Shown in pieces: positions 29,574 to 42,035 of a stretch of DNA of 64,000 nucleotides (positions are counted from its first letter, which is position 1; every line of letters starts with the position of its first letter). The stretch covers positions 9,326,193-9,390,192 of the forward strand of contig NC_051088.1 in assembly GCF_901709675.1 (NCBI RefSeq). The letters are read 5' to 3'. The translations under genes and the position numbers were made by a program. The notes below the pieces were generated by a model. The model saw only the letters and a program-made list of their open reading frames with translations, searched no databases and was not told where the DNA came from. The stretch comes from Syngnathus acus (taxonomy: Eukaryota > Chordata > Actinopteri > Syngnathiformes > Syngnathidae).

Positions 29574-29720
29574 CTGGGCCAAATGGGGATGTCATAGCAG
29601 GTCTCCGAAATGCGCAGTTTGTGCTCCAGGTTATTGCCTGGGTTTAAACCCTAATAGCCTCCATCTTCGCAATGTCAAGACTGGAATAGTGCAGCTTGAC
29701 ACGGGAGACAGGATGTGATA
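29574..29720 (-). promoter_or_regulatory. ralgapb: probable ralgapb noncoding first exon and promoter
   Basis: The exon containing the ralgapb start codon is preceded by a splice acceptor (GTCCGCAG near 27720), so a noncoding exon is expected upstream. At 29574/29573 the minus strand has a donor GGCCCAG|GTAAAG, and just upstream a YY1-like AAGATGGAGGC (about 29663-29673), a motif common near TATA-less start sites. The upstream limit is approximate. Confidence 0.4.
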
Positions 29721-30925
29721 CTGACGCCTCCAACTGGTTGCTAAATAAACAGCAGCGGATTTCGCCTCAAAGTACGTACGGTCCTCGTGTTACGACGGTT
29801 TCGTTCCGTCGTAAAACGAAGCACTCACATAGATCCATACATGACGAGGGGAAAATGCCCCAAACGCCGTTCGTATCCTTACTGCTGGGGCATATGAAAT
29901 ATGAATATGAATACGAATATGAAAAAAATATTTTAATCACGATTATTTTGGTATTTTAATTAAAATCATGAGTATATTATTCAAACGAGCATTTATTTTT
30001 GGGTACAAAACAAGAAAATACTGAACATGAACTTAAAAATTACTAAAACAAATAAAGTTCTTTGAAACACTATTATTATGTAAGTTCGTTTTAGACCAAA
30101 AAAGATATAAAATAATGTATTCAAAACGTGCATATGTATAAATTCCACTTTGGTTTCCTAATAAAATAATCATTTATTTTTACAATTAGGTGTGTCAATT
30201 TTGAAATCGTGGGGCATAATATTCAGATTGTATTTGTGGTCTATGGTTGAAGGATCAAATAATGATGTGACTACTGTCCATTTCATTTAATATTCAACTA
30301 GTTCCCATTTATTTGGATTAATCCACACATTCACGTAATTACAAAGGGACCTGTGTTGCCAACAGTACATTACTTTAATATTGAAATGAACCTGCGGTAC
30401 TTGCCGACAGTAGATGGCAGCAAATATTAAACCAGTAACAGCCTTGGAAAAAAATAACGTCTTCATAGTGTATACACTCTTCATAATTACTATAATCCCA
30501 GGTGTCTGGAGTGAATAAATAAGAATGACAGAATTTGTATATTTTTTCAGACATTTGTAGTATAAATATGTATTGGGTCAGGAACACGACTCTTAAACTC
30601 AAGGGTTGTTACAGAACAGTATGTTATCATACAAAAATGTTTTCTGTTTTCACTCGTTAAACAAATAGACCAAATGTTAACTTTTCTCTTGTGGTGTATG
30701 TAAAATAAAATGAATCAAAACAAATGTTTAGGGCATGAGGTTGTGCAAAACATTGTCCCAAACAACCTAAATCTATCACACTATTCCCAGCCTGGCCTTA
30801 GAAAAAGATCTGTGATGCATTTATTTAGTCAAAATGTTTTTGTTTTAAAAATGCTCCTTAATTGAACAGCAATTTACAAAATTTCACATTAAAAAGATCG
30901 ATAAAAGTGATTAAATAACTATGTA
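29721..30925. other. intergenic region between ralgapb and vwa1
   Basis: AT-rich sequence with a short GAATAT-type repeat near 29895-29920. No supported coding exon or RNA gene. This gap separates human-chromosome-20-type genes from human-1p36-type genes. Confidence 0.5.
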
Positions 30926-30929
30926 TGAT

Positions 30930-31269
30930 TGAATTGAGATATGTTTATTTTAGCTTAGTGGGGCAGCATGAACACTTCAACAATATGAATTATGCGTTTA
31001 AATATTTTAACTGGGCAAGCCAATAAAAATATAAAAATATTTGTTGGGTGTTTCAAATTTTGGCAAACGGCTTGCTCCATTGTACCAGACCACTCTTTAG
31101 TGTCTATGTTTTCCACACGAGTACTCAGTATGCCAAGCTACACATCATTCCTGGATTATATCCGCAGAGCGAGGAGAAGCATGGAAAAGAAATATGAATA
31201 AAATGTCAACATTGTTCTTCTTGCCGTGAGCCTCCATGTTTGGTTAGGTGCACTCGCTGTTAGGCAGTG
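30930..31269 (-). other. vwa1: vwa1 3' UTR (probable)
   Basis: Sequence after the vwa1 stop. A minus-strand AATAAA at 30949-30944 is the nearest poly(A) signal I see and gives a UTR of about 340 nt. Confidence 0.4.
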
Positions 31270-34200
31270 CTATGATCGGTAGCCGTACGTTGACGCATCT
31301 AGAAGGTTAGGAGAAAGCACAATGAGCAAAAATATTAAAATGGAGAAGTATGAAATTACCAATGTGGACTAAACATTTTTGACAGGGCTACGTTATTCGA
31401 ACCTACAGCAAAATCATTTAAATAAGTTGGTAGTCGTTTGAACATACTGCAAAGTCGTCCTAACAATTTAATAAAGTTGTTTTGAGGTATTCAGTAAAGT
31501 CCTCCAAATGTATTAGTAAAACATAGGCCAAATGCCAAAAACAGCATCTTGAGGTGAAATAAAAAACATATTTTGGGGAGGGGGGGGTTAATAAAGGTGC
31601 CATTCAGAATGTGGGTGGATTGAGACCAACAAACGTATAAAGCATGCTGCTCACCTGAGGCCAATTTTGCCGTGCAACACAGTCCCTCACCCCGTGCTGT
31701 CTTATAAATGGGTGACACGCACACCCTTGCAGAAGGAGGGAGGTTGGTGAGTCGTGTGGACAGGGAGTTGGGTGGCAAGTAGAAAGAAGAACGCTGTGCA
31801 ACTCTTTGTCGTCCTTCCCAGGTGAGCCAGTAGCCCGTCAAACCATCAAAGCTGCCTTTCCAGTCCACCTGCACCGAGTGGCTGTCCACTGTGGTCAGCT
31901 GCAGGTCATCCAGGGCTGGAGTCACTGCAAAACACATCACATCCTAAATGAGTGGCCTACGTTCCAATTTATTCACTTAAACAAATAAATGCTTCCCCTC
32001 AAATAGACTTGTGTTCCACCATAACTTGACATTCTAGTGCGTATTTACACGTTCTTGGTTTGGAGGAGTATTTTGAGTTATTCTGCTTATGTCTATTGTG
32101 CAAGGTGGCTGTTTTCCTAAATTACTGGGTGGGATGAACGTAATTATTATACACCACGCCCATGAAAAGGAAGTGCACTTCATTCAATTTACAGCTCAGC
32201 ACACAGAACCAACATGGCATCTAACAAGTTACTAAACAGTTTTCATCCACATGACCATATTTTTCTTTGTCTATTAGCGACACACACCTCTTTGCACAGT
32301 GCAAAATGTTCGGACTGAGATGTCACAATCGGGCTTTTAGAACAAGCTCGTGCTGTTAAAATTTAACCTTCATTATGTTATTTGCATTTCTCCTGAACAA
32401 ATGGTTAGGCATACTTGAATGTTACCTGAAGCACTTTATTTTAATTCATTACACTTTACTGCATTCCTTAAAAAGTGTCTATACCAGCAGATAGTCTGTG
32501 GTATTTATTTGGTCGCTGGATATTGGTGTTTTATTTTATTTGTATACAATCTTTTCATTTTAAGTGTGATGTATATAAAATATATATTCTAGAAATAAAA
32601 TGATAAAATACCACACAACTGCCATTAACTCTATGTAATTTAAGAAAAAAAGACTATATTCACCAAGTTTTTCAGACACTGTCACTCACCTTCTTGCGTG
32701 CAGACTTTGATCGACATTGCCTTCTCCTTGCCCGATGAATGTCGGGCGCTAACGGTGACCAAGTAGGTGCTATCTGATTGGAGGTTCTTCAGGAGCGTGG
32801 AGTTTTGCCGTTTGTCCACTGTGACAGTATGCAGCTTTCCGGTGGGCAGGGCAGAGTATTCTATGTAGTAACTTGAGACGGTCTCCGGCTGGAGAGGACC
32901 CCAGCTCACTCGAACGCTAGTCGGCCCCGATTCTGAGACCGTGACCACAGTTGGACTCTGTACCTCTGGTGAGACAGTGGAAATAGAAGGAAATCTAAGC
33001 AAGATCGTTTTTGCAGCAAGAGGCTAATGCCCCAAAGGGTTTCAAATCCAACCTGATTGTGTCGTGAAGCTGACCGACAGTGTGTTAAAGGTTTGTTGAT
33101 TGGACTCTGGTGTCAAAGTGGCACTATAGGTGGTGTCAGGCTTCAGGCCTGTTAGCCTGATAGTGTTGGATTCTGATGTTTGGACCAGTCTCTGGTACTG
33201 ACTACCACCAGTGCTGGGACTGGTCCCATGACCGCTTCCTCCACTTCCTGTCCCGCCTGATGGAAGTGGACCAAAGCGGATCTCGTAGTAGCCTGCCAAC
33301 CCGGATAGAACAGGTCGCCACTGGAGCGTGGCTGCATTGGAGGACACATCCCGGACGTTGATACGCTCGGCACGGATTATCTCTGTGGAAGGCACATTGG
33401 AAAAATAAAAGTGGTGCTTTTTTATTCAATTAAATCAGTAATAACCCACATACTAAAATTAGTACAGTCTTAAATGTTTTCTCAACATCAATGTACTTGT
33501 AATGTAGGTCAAAACATTTTCTTTACAATATATAACCATGTTAATATATTCGATCCGACTCATTAGTCTATACCACGATATTCAGATTAATATTGCATTT
33601 GTGGAATATAAATTAAGCAGCAAAATCTACCCATTTTTATCCATTTCAGGTGGCGGACATTTTTCCACTTGTGGAACTGAAAATGTTGTTGCTCGGCAGA
33701 AATCATCATCACTTATTTGTACCCCAAAGTTTAGAGAGCAAAATTGGCAGCTAAATCCATCACTAATTTGGACCACTGCACACCATAGAGAGTGCCTGCA
33801 GAAACACATTCAGGAAAGACGACGAAGCAGGACACAGTGCTAATAATGTCTCTGCTTGACACAGAAACAAAAGTGCAGACCAGCTTGGCGTTCTTAGTAC
33901 ATTCATAACCCCTGCAATAAGACCTCAATATAGCTAAAGCAGTCAGGCCCTGTAGCAAATTAATGACACAAAGGTGTCGCTATCTGGATTTACAAGATTA
34001 TCCGTTGGCCTTTGTTGTGCACATATTCTGTATTCGTTCATGCGACGTGGCTATGAGTATGCAGTATGAATGTAAAATTGTTGAGTCCCTGTTGAGTCAT
34101 GGCAGCTACCTAATCTGGCAGCACAGAACCGGACAGGTTCTTCAGTCTATATATAGTAAAGAATATATACATCTGTATGTGTCATGTCTGTCACAGTAGC

Positions 34201-37200
34201 ATGGGATGTAAATACTCATTAATCCCTGAATAGATCACGCTATCTCATTACACATGCGCTCAGCCATACTCCGGATTGCCCTCCAGTGTCCATGTCTTCA
34301 GCAGCACGCATGGAACTTGGGTGAAGTAGCAACTCGAAATTCAACTTATGAGTATGGCAGCGCCAAGTGGCCATTGCGGTGTGGAGGAAAATGTTGATGT
34401 CCATCCAAGAGCGATGACCTTGCACTAGTGAGGCCTGTTGATGACTCAGCATAATGCTTCAAGAGATACTTTGTTGGTGGCGGTTTATAACACAGAGCAA
34501 GTTTGTTTAATTGCCACAGACAGCCACACTGTCAACTTTACTAAAACAAATCAAAATTAATAATACTCGATATGAGCTCATATATCCTGTATAGTGAATA
34601 CCTTACCGATGATGGCATCCCGCAGATCCTCTAAGATGATGCTCATGTCATCAATGTCCACGAAGTACAGGTGGTTCTCAGCAGGTAGCGACACAACTTG
34701 CCTCAATACTTGATAGTTACCATGCCCGGTGGAGACCACCAGCACGGCCACCCCCTCCTCCCTCAGCTCAGCCATTGGGCCAATCACGTCACCCGGTTTC
34801 ACCCCATCCGTCAGCCACACCAGCACCCTAGGGAGCCCCGGGCGAGCCCCGTCTCCAGGTCCTGGTCTCAGCACTCGATTCTTTGCCATCTTCAGTGCGT
34901 CTACGGTGTTGGTGTCCCCCCTGAGGGGTTTGGTGGCGCTCAACGCCCCTTGCAGGCCACTTTGAGTGTGGAAGCGATCAAATCCGAACTCAAGGCGTGG
35001 TTGGGTGCCCACCTGTAGAAGTCCAATCCTCACCTGATCCTCCCCCAGGGAAAACGGCAGGAGGAGCTCAGATAGGAAGTCGAGCATTCGGGAGTGCTCA
35101 TAGGATGAAACGCTACCAGAGGAATCCAACAGGAAAAGGACGTCTCCCTCGCAGCAGTTAAGAACTATGCAGAAAAATACAAAGATGACAAAAAGTCAAA
35201 ACTCACACATTGTTTAGTCGCATTTGTAGCAGATGGAAGTGATGTATTTATTTTTTAAATTTATTTGGTTGATTTTGACCCATTATGTACAAAGATCGTA
35301 AGAAAAATTACTTATTTTTTTTTATTGTGTTGTTAACGTACAGTTACACTCAAACGTTTCTAAGTTCTCCAGGGATTGCCTTTCATTCCGCAAAATATAC
35401 ACACTACGCTCTCGAAACCAGCACCCATCATCGCACCTCCCCCACCAAGAAAAATGAGCTTAAAGCGTGAAAGCCTGCCATATCAGTGACGATAAGACAA
35501 AAGCACAACAAACAGGAACCTCGAAGTGAAACCGTCAATGTGATAGCATCAGAGGAGGAGTGTTTATAAAAAGCTCCCAAGCAGTAAATGTCCCCTCTCA
35601 GTATTTCAGGGCAGTGAGTTGCATACGCAAAAGGAAGGGAGGAGATCTTTTGGCTGAGCATGTTTCTTTTGTTTGTCTACATTAGCAGAAATAAAAGCAG
35701 ATGAAGAAATTCAAATGAAAATGAAATAAAATGGATTATTCAAAAGGCTGTTTGGTTCACAGATGGATATTTAATTAAATTATCTGGGGAAATGATCGTC
35801 TTAAATCAAATTTTCCAAATAGCCAATGACATGGGGAAAATCATCCTGAATGTTCTGAACGCCTGCTTCGAATGGACTACTGTAGTGACCGAAATAATGC
35901 TTAACATACCTGAAGGCGTCACAGTGTTTTTATTTAGACATAATCAACAGCAGCTATGCAGGTCGCAACCACGGTTGCACTCCATTTTACTATTGTAGCT
36001 GCTTCATGGCACGATTAACCACTAGTTAATTGCACACAATTGTTTCCTGAATGAGCTGGATTTTGCAACATTTAACCCCCGAAACAAAGTAACAGTATGC
36101 AGAACATATTACATTTAATAACAATAAAGCTATAACATCAAACTGTTAAGTTTGAGCAATATCCAGGTGGACGACCACCATATGGCAACTTCTCTGCTTG
36201 GAATTCATATCATTTACACAGAGATTCTCCAATCACATTAAAATCAATATATAAAAAAACAACAACTAAATGATTACCTGGTTGTAAATTTAGTCCAGTC
36301 CAGTAAGGCAATGTCGTGAAATGTTGACTTTTAAAAGACTAAATTAGAGCACATGCGGGAGGTGGGTACCAAATTAGGATTATTTATCTTGAGGGTGTCG
36401 GGTGAGTGAAGAAAGGAGGTTGGGCAAGGAAACAGAGAAGGCAGTAAATAAAGAAGAGGGGCGGTCTGCGGGTAGTTCCATGTGAGAGACGGGAAGGAAT
36501 GTATGGATAGTCATGCACGCCGTACATAAAGTGACAGCAATAGGGGAGAATATAAAAAGGGATTATGGAGTGTCATCTTTTCAGACCATTAGTGGGAGGA
36601 AACTAATTATGTGTCAGATATCAGATATGTGCTCAGAAAGCAGCCAGAACATTGCTTAAGAATGATTCAATTCCTAATTATATTTGAATGCAGTCAAGTG
36701 TGGAGCCATACACAATTTGAACACACATGCATGAAGAATTCTTGACAATAAATCTCACTGTTTGGACTTTGGAGTGTGTCGGGGGTTCACCATATCACAA
36801 CAACTGCCGCCCCCCTCCACCATCTGCACCTTTGTGCAGGCACTATGCTGTTATCTTAAACATCTGTAGATACAGTATAATGGTTGGACGTACAGAGCCG
36901 TCATGCTCGAGGGTTAACCTAGAGGAAGTGAAAAATGGAGTACAGTATGGAGTCAATTAGAGAGGGCCTGCTGTCTCTTTGTTCTAGTTCCTTCTAAAAG
37001 TGTTTGATGGCTTTAAATGTTATAGGCTGTCAGTTTGCTCCACACCAAACTCATCCAAACATGCCTATGTTGACTGTAGAAAATAAATAGCCTGAAACAT
37101 CTTGAAGTATTAAGAATTCAAGAGAGAGGTCTAGTCCAGCCGTTCCCAAACCTTTTACATCACATACAACCTAAAAAAAATAAATACTGCGCCCTCCAAG

Positions 37201-38753
37201 TACCACATTTGGTCTCAGTGTTCATTAATATATTATTGTAAGTCACTGTAATGACACCTAAATATAGCAAAATTAGACTAAAAAGTAAAATACAACTGAA
37301 CTGAATTTGCATAGTGATGCACAGCTATAGTACCACCCTTTAGTTTGGTCACTCAAAAGCCTGATTGATTAATTGGCTGGTTAGGATGTGTCTCAATACT
37401 TTGTCTGTTTCAAAGTTGTGATGAGACCTATGAGAAATCTACTCAACGGATTTGCAACCTGCAGAACACATGGGGATGGATTTTAAGTAGATGTAAAGTG
37501 CAGATGGCTTTAAGGAACTACAGAAAACCATCTGATACATTCCAATTTGTGTTCCACACAATAAGGTTTTACACAATAATATTGCAATATTCACGAGCAA
37601 ATTTGTCTTTAGGTCGATGTAAATGTTTAGGTTGGTGGTGACTTGCACATATTAACAGGTGTACTTTTTTTTCCGCACAAATCTGTGGGGATTTAACACG
37701 ATCATCCCCTATTTGTGGACATAGCACAGTGGCGGCATCTCACTCACAACTACTATATTAACTCCCAATGACAGACTAAGCAGTTATACCACATAGTTTA
37801 GCCTCCTGGATGCTTGAAGTGTTTGTTTAAAAAAAACAGTCTATTTGTGTCAGAATAACATTATGATGCTTTAGAGCAGGCACGTCCACCTCGGGTCCTG
37901 AAGGGCTGCTCTCCTCCCTGTTTTCCATGTCTCCCTGTTGATCAGGATCGTTATCAAGCTTCTAATGCTGATTATTGAAATTGTGGGTTTTGCGGAAGGG
38001 GGACATGGAAAGGACAGTGGGACCAATGATTAATTAACAAATAATCCTTTATTAAATCAATGGACAACTAGTTTTGGTAATTGAATAAAAATTTAGATCC
38101 ACTTTTAAACTGATAATTGTCCAAATCCTCTAATTAAATTAATCCTCCAATTAAAATTGTTACAGTCCTATTATGTACCGCACAAAGAATAATATATAAT
38201 TAAGAAAGGAAAGTTGACAAAATATTTACTTGCCAACAAGTTTCCTGCAATTTCATTTTGTACTTAACTATAACAATAACATAAAATACTGAAATTTATT
38301 TATAACTATTTATACAAATATTGTACATATATTCACGCCCATACTGTACATACATACATTAATGCAAATATACATACATAAATATAGACACATACCGTTC
38401 CCACAGTACATCCACACGTTTATCCATACGTACCGTTTTTATTTTAACTAAAATATAATACAAATTAAAAAAAAAAAATAGGTGAGGTTCAAGTATTTCA
38501 TGTGAAATCAAAACGGCCATCTGATGCTTATCTTTTGCCTGCTGCTTTGTTCATGTTGTGTGTTATTGTGCTGGAGTATTTTTATGAGCGTCTTATCTTT
38601 CTGTCTTGAACTTGAACTTCCCCCAGGGAATAACACCATGTTGTAAATTAAATTTAAATTTGACTCACCTCCCACAGGTGCACTACCCTGTGCATTCAAA
38701 GTTCTCAGGAGCAAACAGATGAGCACGCATGTCAGCGGCAAGTGCCTCTCCAT
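31270..38753 (-). CDS. vwa1: von Willebrand factor A domain-containing protein 1 (WARP-like), complete, with three FN3 domains
   Basis: VWA1/WARP is a secreted matrix protein of basement membranes and pericellular cartilage. Six coding exons, 38753-38669, 35164-34607, 33382-33053, 32965-32690, 31924-31655 and 31298-31270, join in frame to 515 codons. Order: signal peptide (about 1-22, hydrophobic LTCVLICLLL, likely cut after LNA); VWA domain (about 29-214) with MIDAS DSSGS (D42, S44, S46), a later GDTNT and WLTDG; then FN3 domains at about 215-324, 325-416 and 417-506; and a nine-residue tail. Human VWA1 has two FN3 domains in about 445 residues, so this protein is longer by one module. The first FN3 carries a Gly/Ser-rich insert. 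A CAG three bases before the ATG could be an acceptor, so an upstream noncoding exon is possible. A paralogous VWA-FN3 protein is the main alternative identity. Confidence 0.88.
37137..37340 (+). mobile_element. hAT-type MITE fragment in vwa1 intron 1
   Basis: Starts with CAGCCGTTCCCAAACC, a variant of the CAGTGGTTCCCAAAC terminus of fish non-autonomous hAT elements, followed by internal text recognisable from that family (CCTCCAAGTACCACATTTGG). The right end is not clear. Confidence 0.5.
37877..38034 (+). mobile_element. degraded hAT-type MITE in vwa1 intron 1
   Basis: Left terminus CAGGCACGTCCACCTCGGGT with TTTTCCATGTCTCCCTGTTG inside, and a partly complementary right arm around 37998-38034 (GGGGGACATGGAAAGGACAG). 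This is the layout of the fish element whose consensus end is CAGGGGTGTCCAAACTCGGT. Arms are diverged and no clear 8-bp duplication remains. Confidence 0.45.
38270..38636 (+). repeat. LINE-like retroelement 3' remnant beside vwa1 exon 1
   Basis: AT-rich sequence with ACATACATA-type repeats followed by GCCTGCTGCTTTGTTCATGT, GTGCTGGAGTATTTTTATGA, then CTTGAACTTCCCCCAGGGAA. This order resembles the 3' tail of a teleost LINE-type repeat. It ends only about 33 bp before the coding part of vwa1 exon 1. Confidence 0.35.
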
Positions 38754-40383
38754 GACTGCAGCGACAAAGGTACTGGCCCACCCACCTAATGAAATGAAAA
38801 CATGAAATGTGTTGTTGCGGCGTTTCAAGATGAATGTAAATCCACCAAATCAGACAGATGCGATCAACTCCAACTTTGAGGAAGAAAATTCCATTCAGAG
38901 CATAATTGAGTCTTTCTTTCTTTCCCGTGTAATATTTTTCTTTAATTTTATTAATCAGCAAGGTGGGTGGACGCCCCGCAAACTCAAACTGAAGTGAGAC
39001 GCCAAGTTCTTTCTCCGAGTAGCCTGACGCTCCTCGGCCATGCAAATGAACATTGTCCCTACATTGTCAAGTCACTGTAATGAAGTGCAGCGTTTCCGGT
39101 AATGGGAGAATTTCAGAATAAACGATTTCCCTTTTTTAGTGGTGAGCCATCAGGACAGCAAGGCCCCCCCTCTGCGGACCTAAACACAAATTGAAGCAGC
39201 GTCCTATTTTATGATTAAATTATAATATTATTGTAAAGACAATTTTGCGATTAACTCTACCATAAAACAACAACAAAAAAGCACACATCAGTCCTTCTTC
39301 ACTATTTAATTAGTTTTTTGATTGGCATACAGGTTAACTTGTACAAGCGTTGAGGAGTAAGTAGCCAATGTCAGAGCTTCTTTAGCCTATCATCCACCTT
39401 GCCTGATCTTTGCAATTTAATTGACATACTGTACATGACAGCAAGTGAGATCTCCTTTTTAGCTACATACAGCTTTACTTGGTTGTCTCCTGCAACACTT
39501 GCAGATTGAGCAGATACTCCAGAGACCCAAAATTGTCTACTGTATGTCCCTTTTAAGACTTTATTATGAAATGCACACCACAGAAGAGCCCTCGGGCGCC
39601 TTCTATTCAACTTGACTAATTTACCTCACTTGTCTTCTCTCTTCACTCCTCCCCTGTCCTGTCAAGTTTCTCCAACCAGGAATAGTAAATATGGCTCGTG
39701 TTCACCATTCAGACAGGCATCAACATCTTGGACATGGGACAGAAATGTTCCCCCCACTGGCGGGGACAGAAATACATTTTAACTTCAGCACATCTTCTTC
39801 CCTCTTTGACAGTAATAGATATGAGGTCATAAACACCGCAGGGAGCTGATTTTGGATTATCCTCAATGGACTTGAAATTTTCTTTCAATAGCCTTTGAGC
39901 TATATGACGTTACTTAGTATAAACGAACCGATTGTCCTCTTGGGTCTCATCCCAAAGAAATGTTGATGATCCTGCATCGGCATATGTCTGGGTTTTGAAT
40001 TTGACATAGTAAGACTCCAGGCTAATAAACGGTGCTCCCCAATTAATCCCTAAATAGGTGTCTATTTTTTCACAGTGGGCCCACTTGGACAGGATTTACA
40101 CTGCATGGTTCAAGTGACACAATTCCAAATCTTTGCCCTCAAGTGGTACAATTGCAATATGTGCCATGGTAGCATAAACAGAACCCACATGCAATATGGC
40201 TCAAATATTAAACCAATTGGGGAAAAGTAATGCCAGACTAACTAAATGTATGGAACGTATAATACTATTTATTTATTTGGACGGAAACAGAAACACGAAA
40301 AAAAAATGCCCCACAGATTATTTGGCGTCTAAGAGATTAGGGAACTTCTGGCACAGGGAGAAGGCACCACAAATACTCAAAAA

Positions 40384-40386
<3 letters not shown>

Positions 40387-40419
<33 letters not shown>

Positions 40420-40433
40420 GTGTGTTGTGTGAC
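40387..40433. repeat. GT dinucleotide microsatellite
   Basis: Nearly perfect (GT)n, interrupted by one GCGT, about 45 bp. Similar shorter tracts occur at 49441-49474 (tmco4 intron) and 56167-56202 (htr6 intron). Confidence 0.9.
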
Positions 40434-41672
40434 AGAAGCCAAGTGGAAACAAAGGCAGTAGGAGGCCCAGTGGGATAAATGGACTGAGAAGGATGCTGGA
40501 ATTTAAGTGGGATTGAACAAAGGTTTGGATTCCACTGTGACACTTTGGATTCACTTTTGTTCCAGTAAAGACATTCACAATGAACACACCCTTTTTTGGT
40601 ACGCACACCTTCTTGGTTACTAAACACTAGACTAGCATTACAGTAAAGCAAGAATTGGAAACCTCCAATCCTGACAAGTGTGATCGTCTAAGGCTGCTGA
40701 TTTATTATGTAATATTACGACAATTGCATTCAAATAGAACGCTAAAACACACCAGTAAGCTACATTCATTCTTCTCCTGGTGAACTGAACATGTTGTCAC
40801 GTGCATTTGCTGTACTGTACACAATGGCTGCCTTATTACCACAAATGGGAATCCTCCTCCAGTGTTTTGACAGTCAATCGGTTTGATATCCACAGAACAT
40901 TTTCTCTTGGAAACGTATTAGGATATCACCTCCTCCCCCTCTGCACATGTACACACAAGCCCGTTGCGTCTTCAATCACGTCGTGACATCGCAATACATT
41001 ACACACAGCTGACCAACTCGTGTTTGAAACTACATCACAGACATTTCCAGCACTTTCCAACCACACGGTCTTGTGTCAGCACGTCCAAGCATCTCAATCT
41101 GCACGTGGTGTTCTGCAATTTGCGTGCATTTTCGCATACCGTCTTTGCTCCAAATGGACACATGTTTGGGAAGAAAGAAAACTTCAGCTCAGTCTCAGGC
41201 CGGGCCGTACCCACGGTGGGAGGGGTAGGAAGAAGAGGCAAAAAGTGCGAAATGACAGCAACGGAAAACTCTATGACATTTTGTTCATCTCATTGAGGGT
41301 GTGATATCATGGAATTTCAGCAGCACATCCTTTGGGGGAGGGAGGGGGCTGAAACACTCAATGAGCCGCCACTTAACTCATAGCTTGGAACTGTGCAAGC
41401 AGCCAAGCAGACTTTTTAAAAGTCTCTCTAAACACTGTTTTGGAAACGCACTGTATGATTGGCACCATCAGATTTGAATGGATTCCACATGGTCCACAGT
41501 TGCCAGTATTTTTCTTCCTTTTTGCCAGTCTTTGGTGTTTGAGGTTTTGTACCGCCTGAGTCAGAGAAAGAATGCAGTCTGTCCCTCAGCAAACCCGGCC
41601 AAAACACCAAGACGAATGCTTGAGGAGAAAATAGATCCAAGGGTGATGATTATGAAAAGTGATGACAATATG

Positions 41673-42035
41673 CAGTCTCCTCCAGAAGTATTGGACACAG
41701 TCAATTCCTTTGATTTTGGTTTCGGATTGAAAGATGAACATGAGACCAACATTTGGTGCCATGACTTGTACTTGTAATAACTGCTTCAATATTGCAACAC
41801 GTTGACTTCACCAACTGTTGCATTCTTCATTTGAAAGACTTCTACAGGCCTTGACTACAACCGCTTTTAGTTCTTGTTTGTTTCTGGGTGCACGGGTGAC
41901 CTCAAACAAAAGATGCTCTGTTTAACACATCTAAATACTGTTAAATAAAAGCTGGATTTGTGAACTTTTGTCTGATAGTCATCATTTGAAACACAGGAAC
42001 TGACCTTGTCGTTCCAATACTTTTGGAGGGTACTG
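41673..42035. mobile_element. Tc1/mariner-type MITE
   Basis: Imperfect 22-bp terminal inverted repeats at 41673-41694 and 42014-42035 differ at three positions and share the core AGTATTGG / CCAATACT, a terminus I recognise from a common fish Tc1-like family (CTCCTCCAAAAGTATTGG). The 363-bp element has no transposase. No clean TA duplication is visible directly at the TIRs, so the exact ends are uncertain. Confidence 0.6.

Larger units (their letters stand above)
31299..38668 (-). other. vwa1: vwa1 introns longer than 300 bases, mostly featureless
   Basis: Introns 38668-35165, 34606-33383, 32689-31925 and 31654-31299 hold AT-rich sequence, the MITE and LINE-like remnants listed separately (37137-38636), and scattered short open frames. 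I see no other supported exon or RNA gene in them. Confidence 0.5.

Noticed and set aside
40318-40651. Open frames of about 100 codons containing His-Thr repeats
   Set aside because: They are translations of the GT microsatellite.
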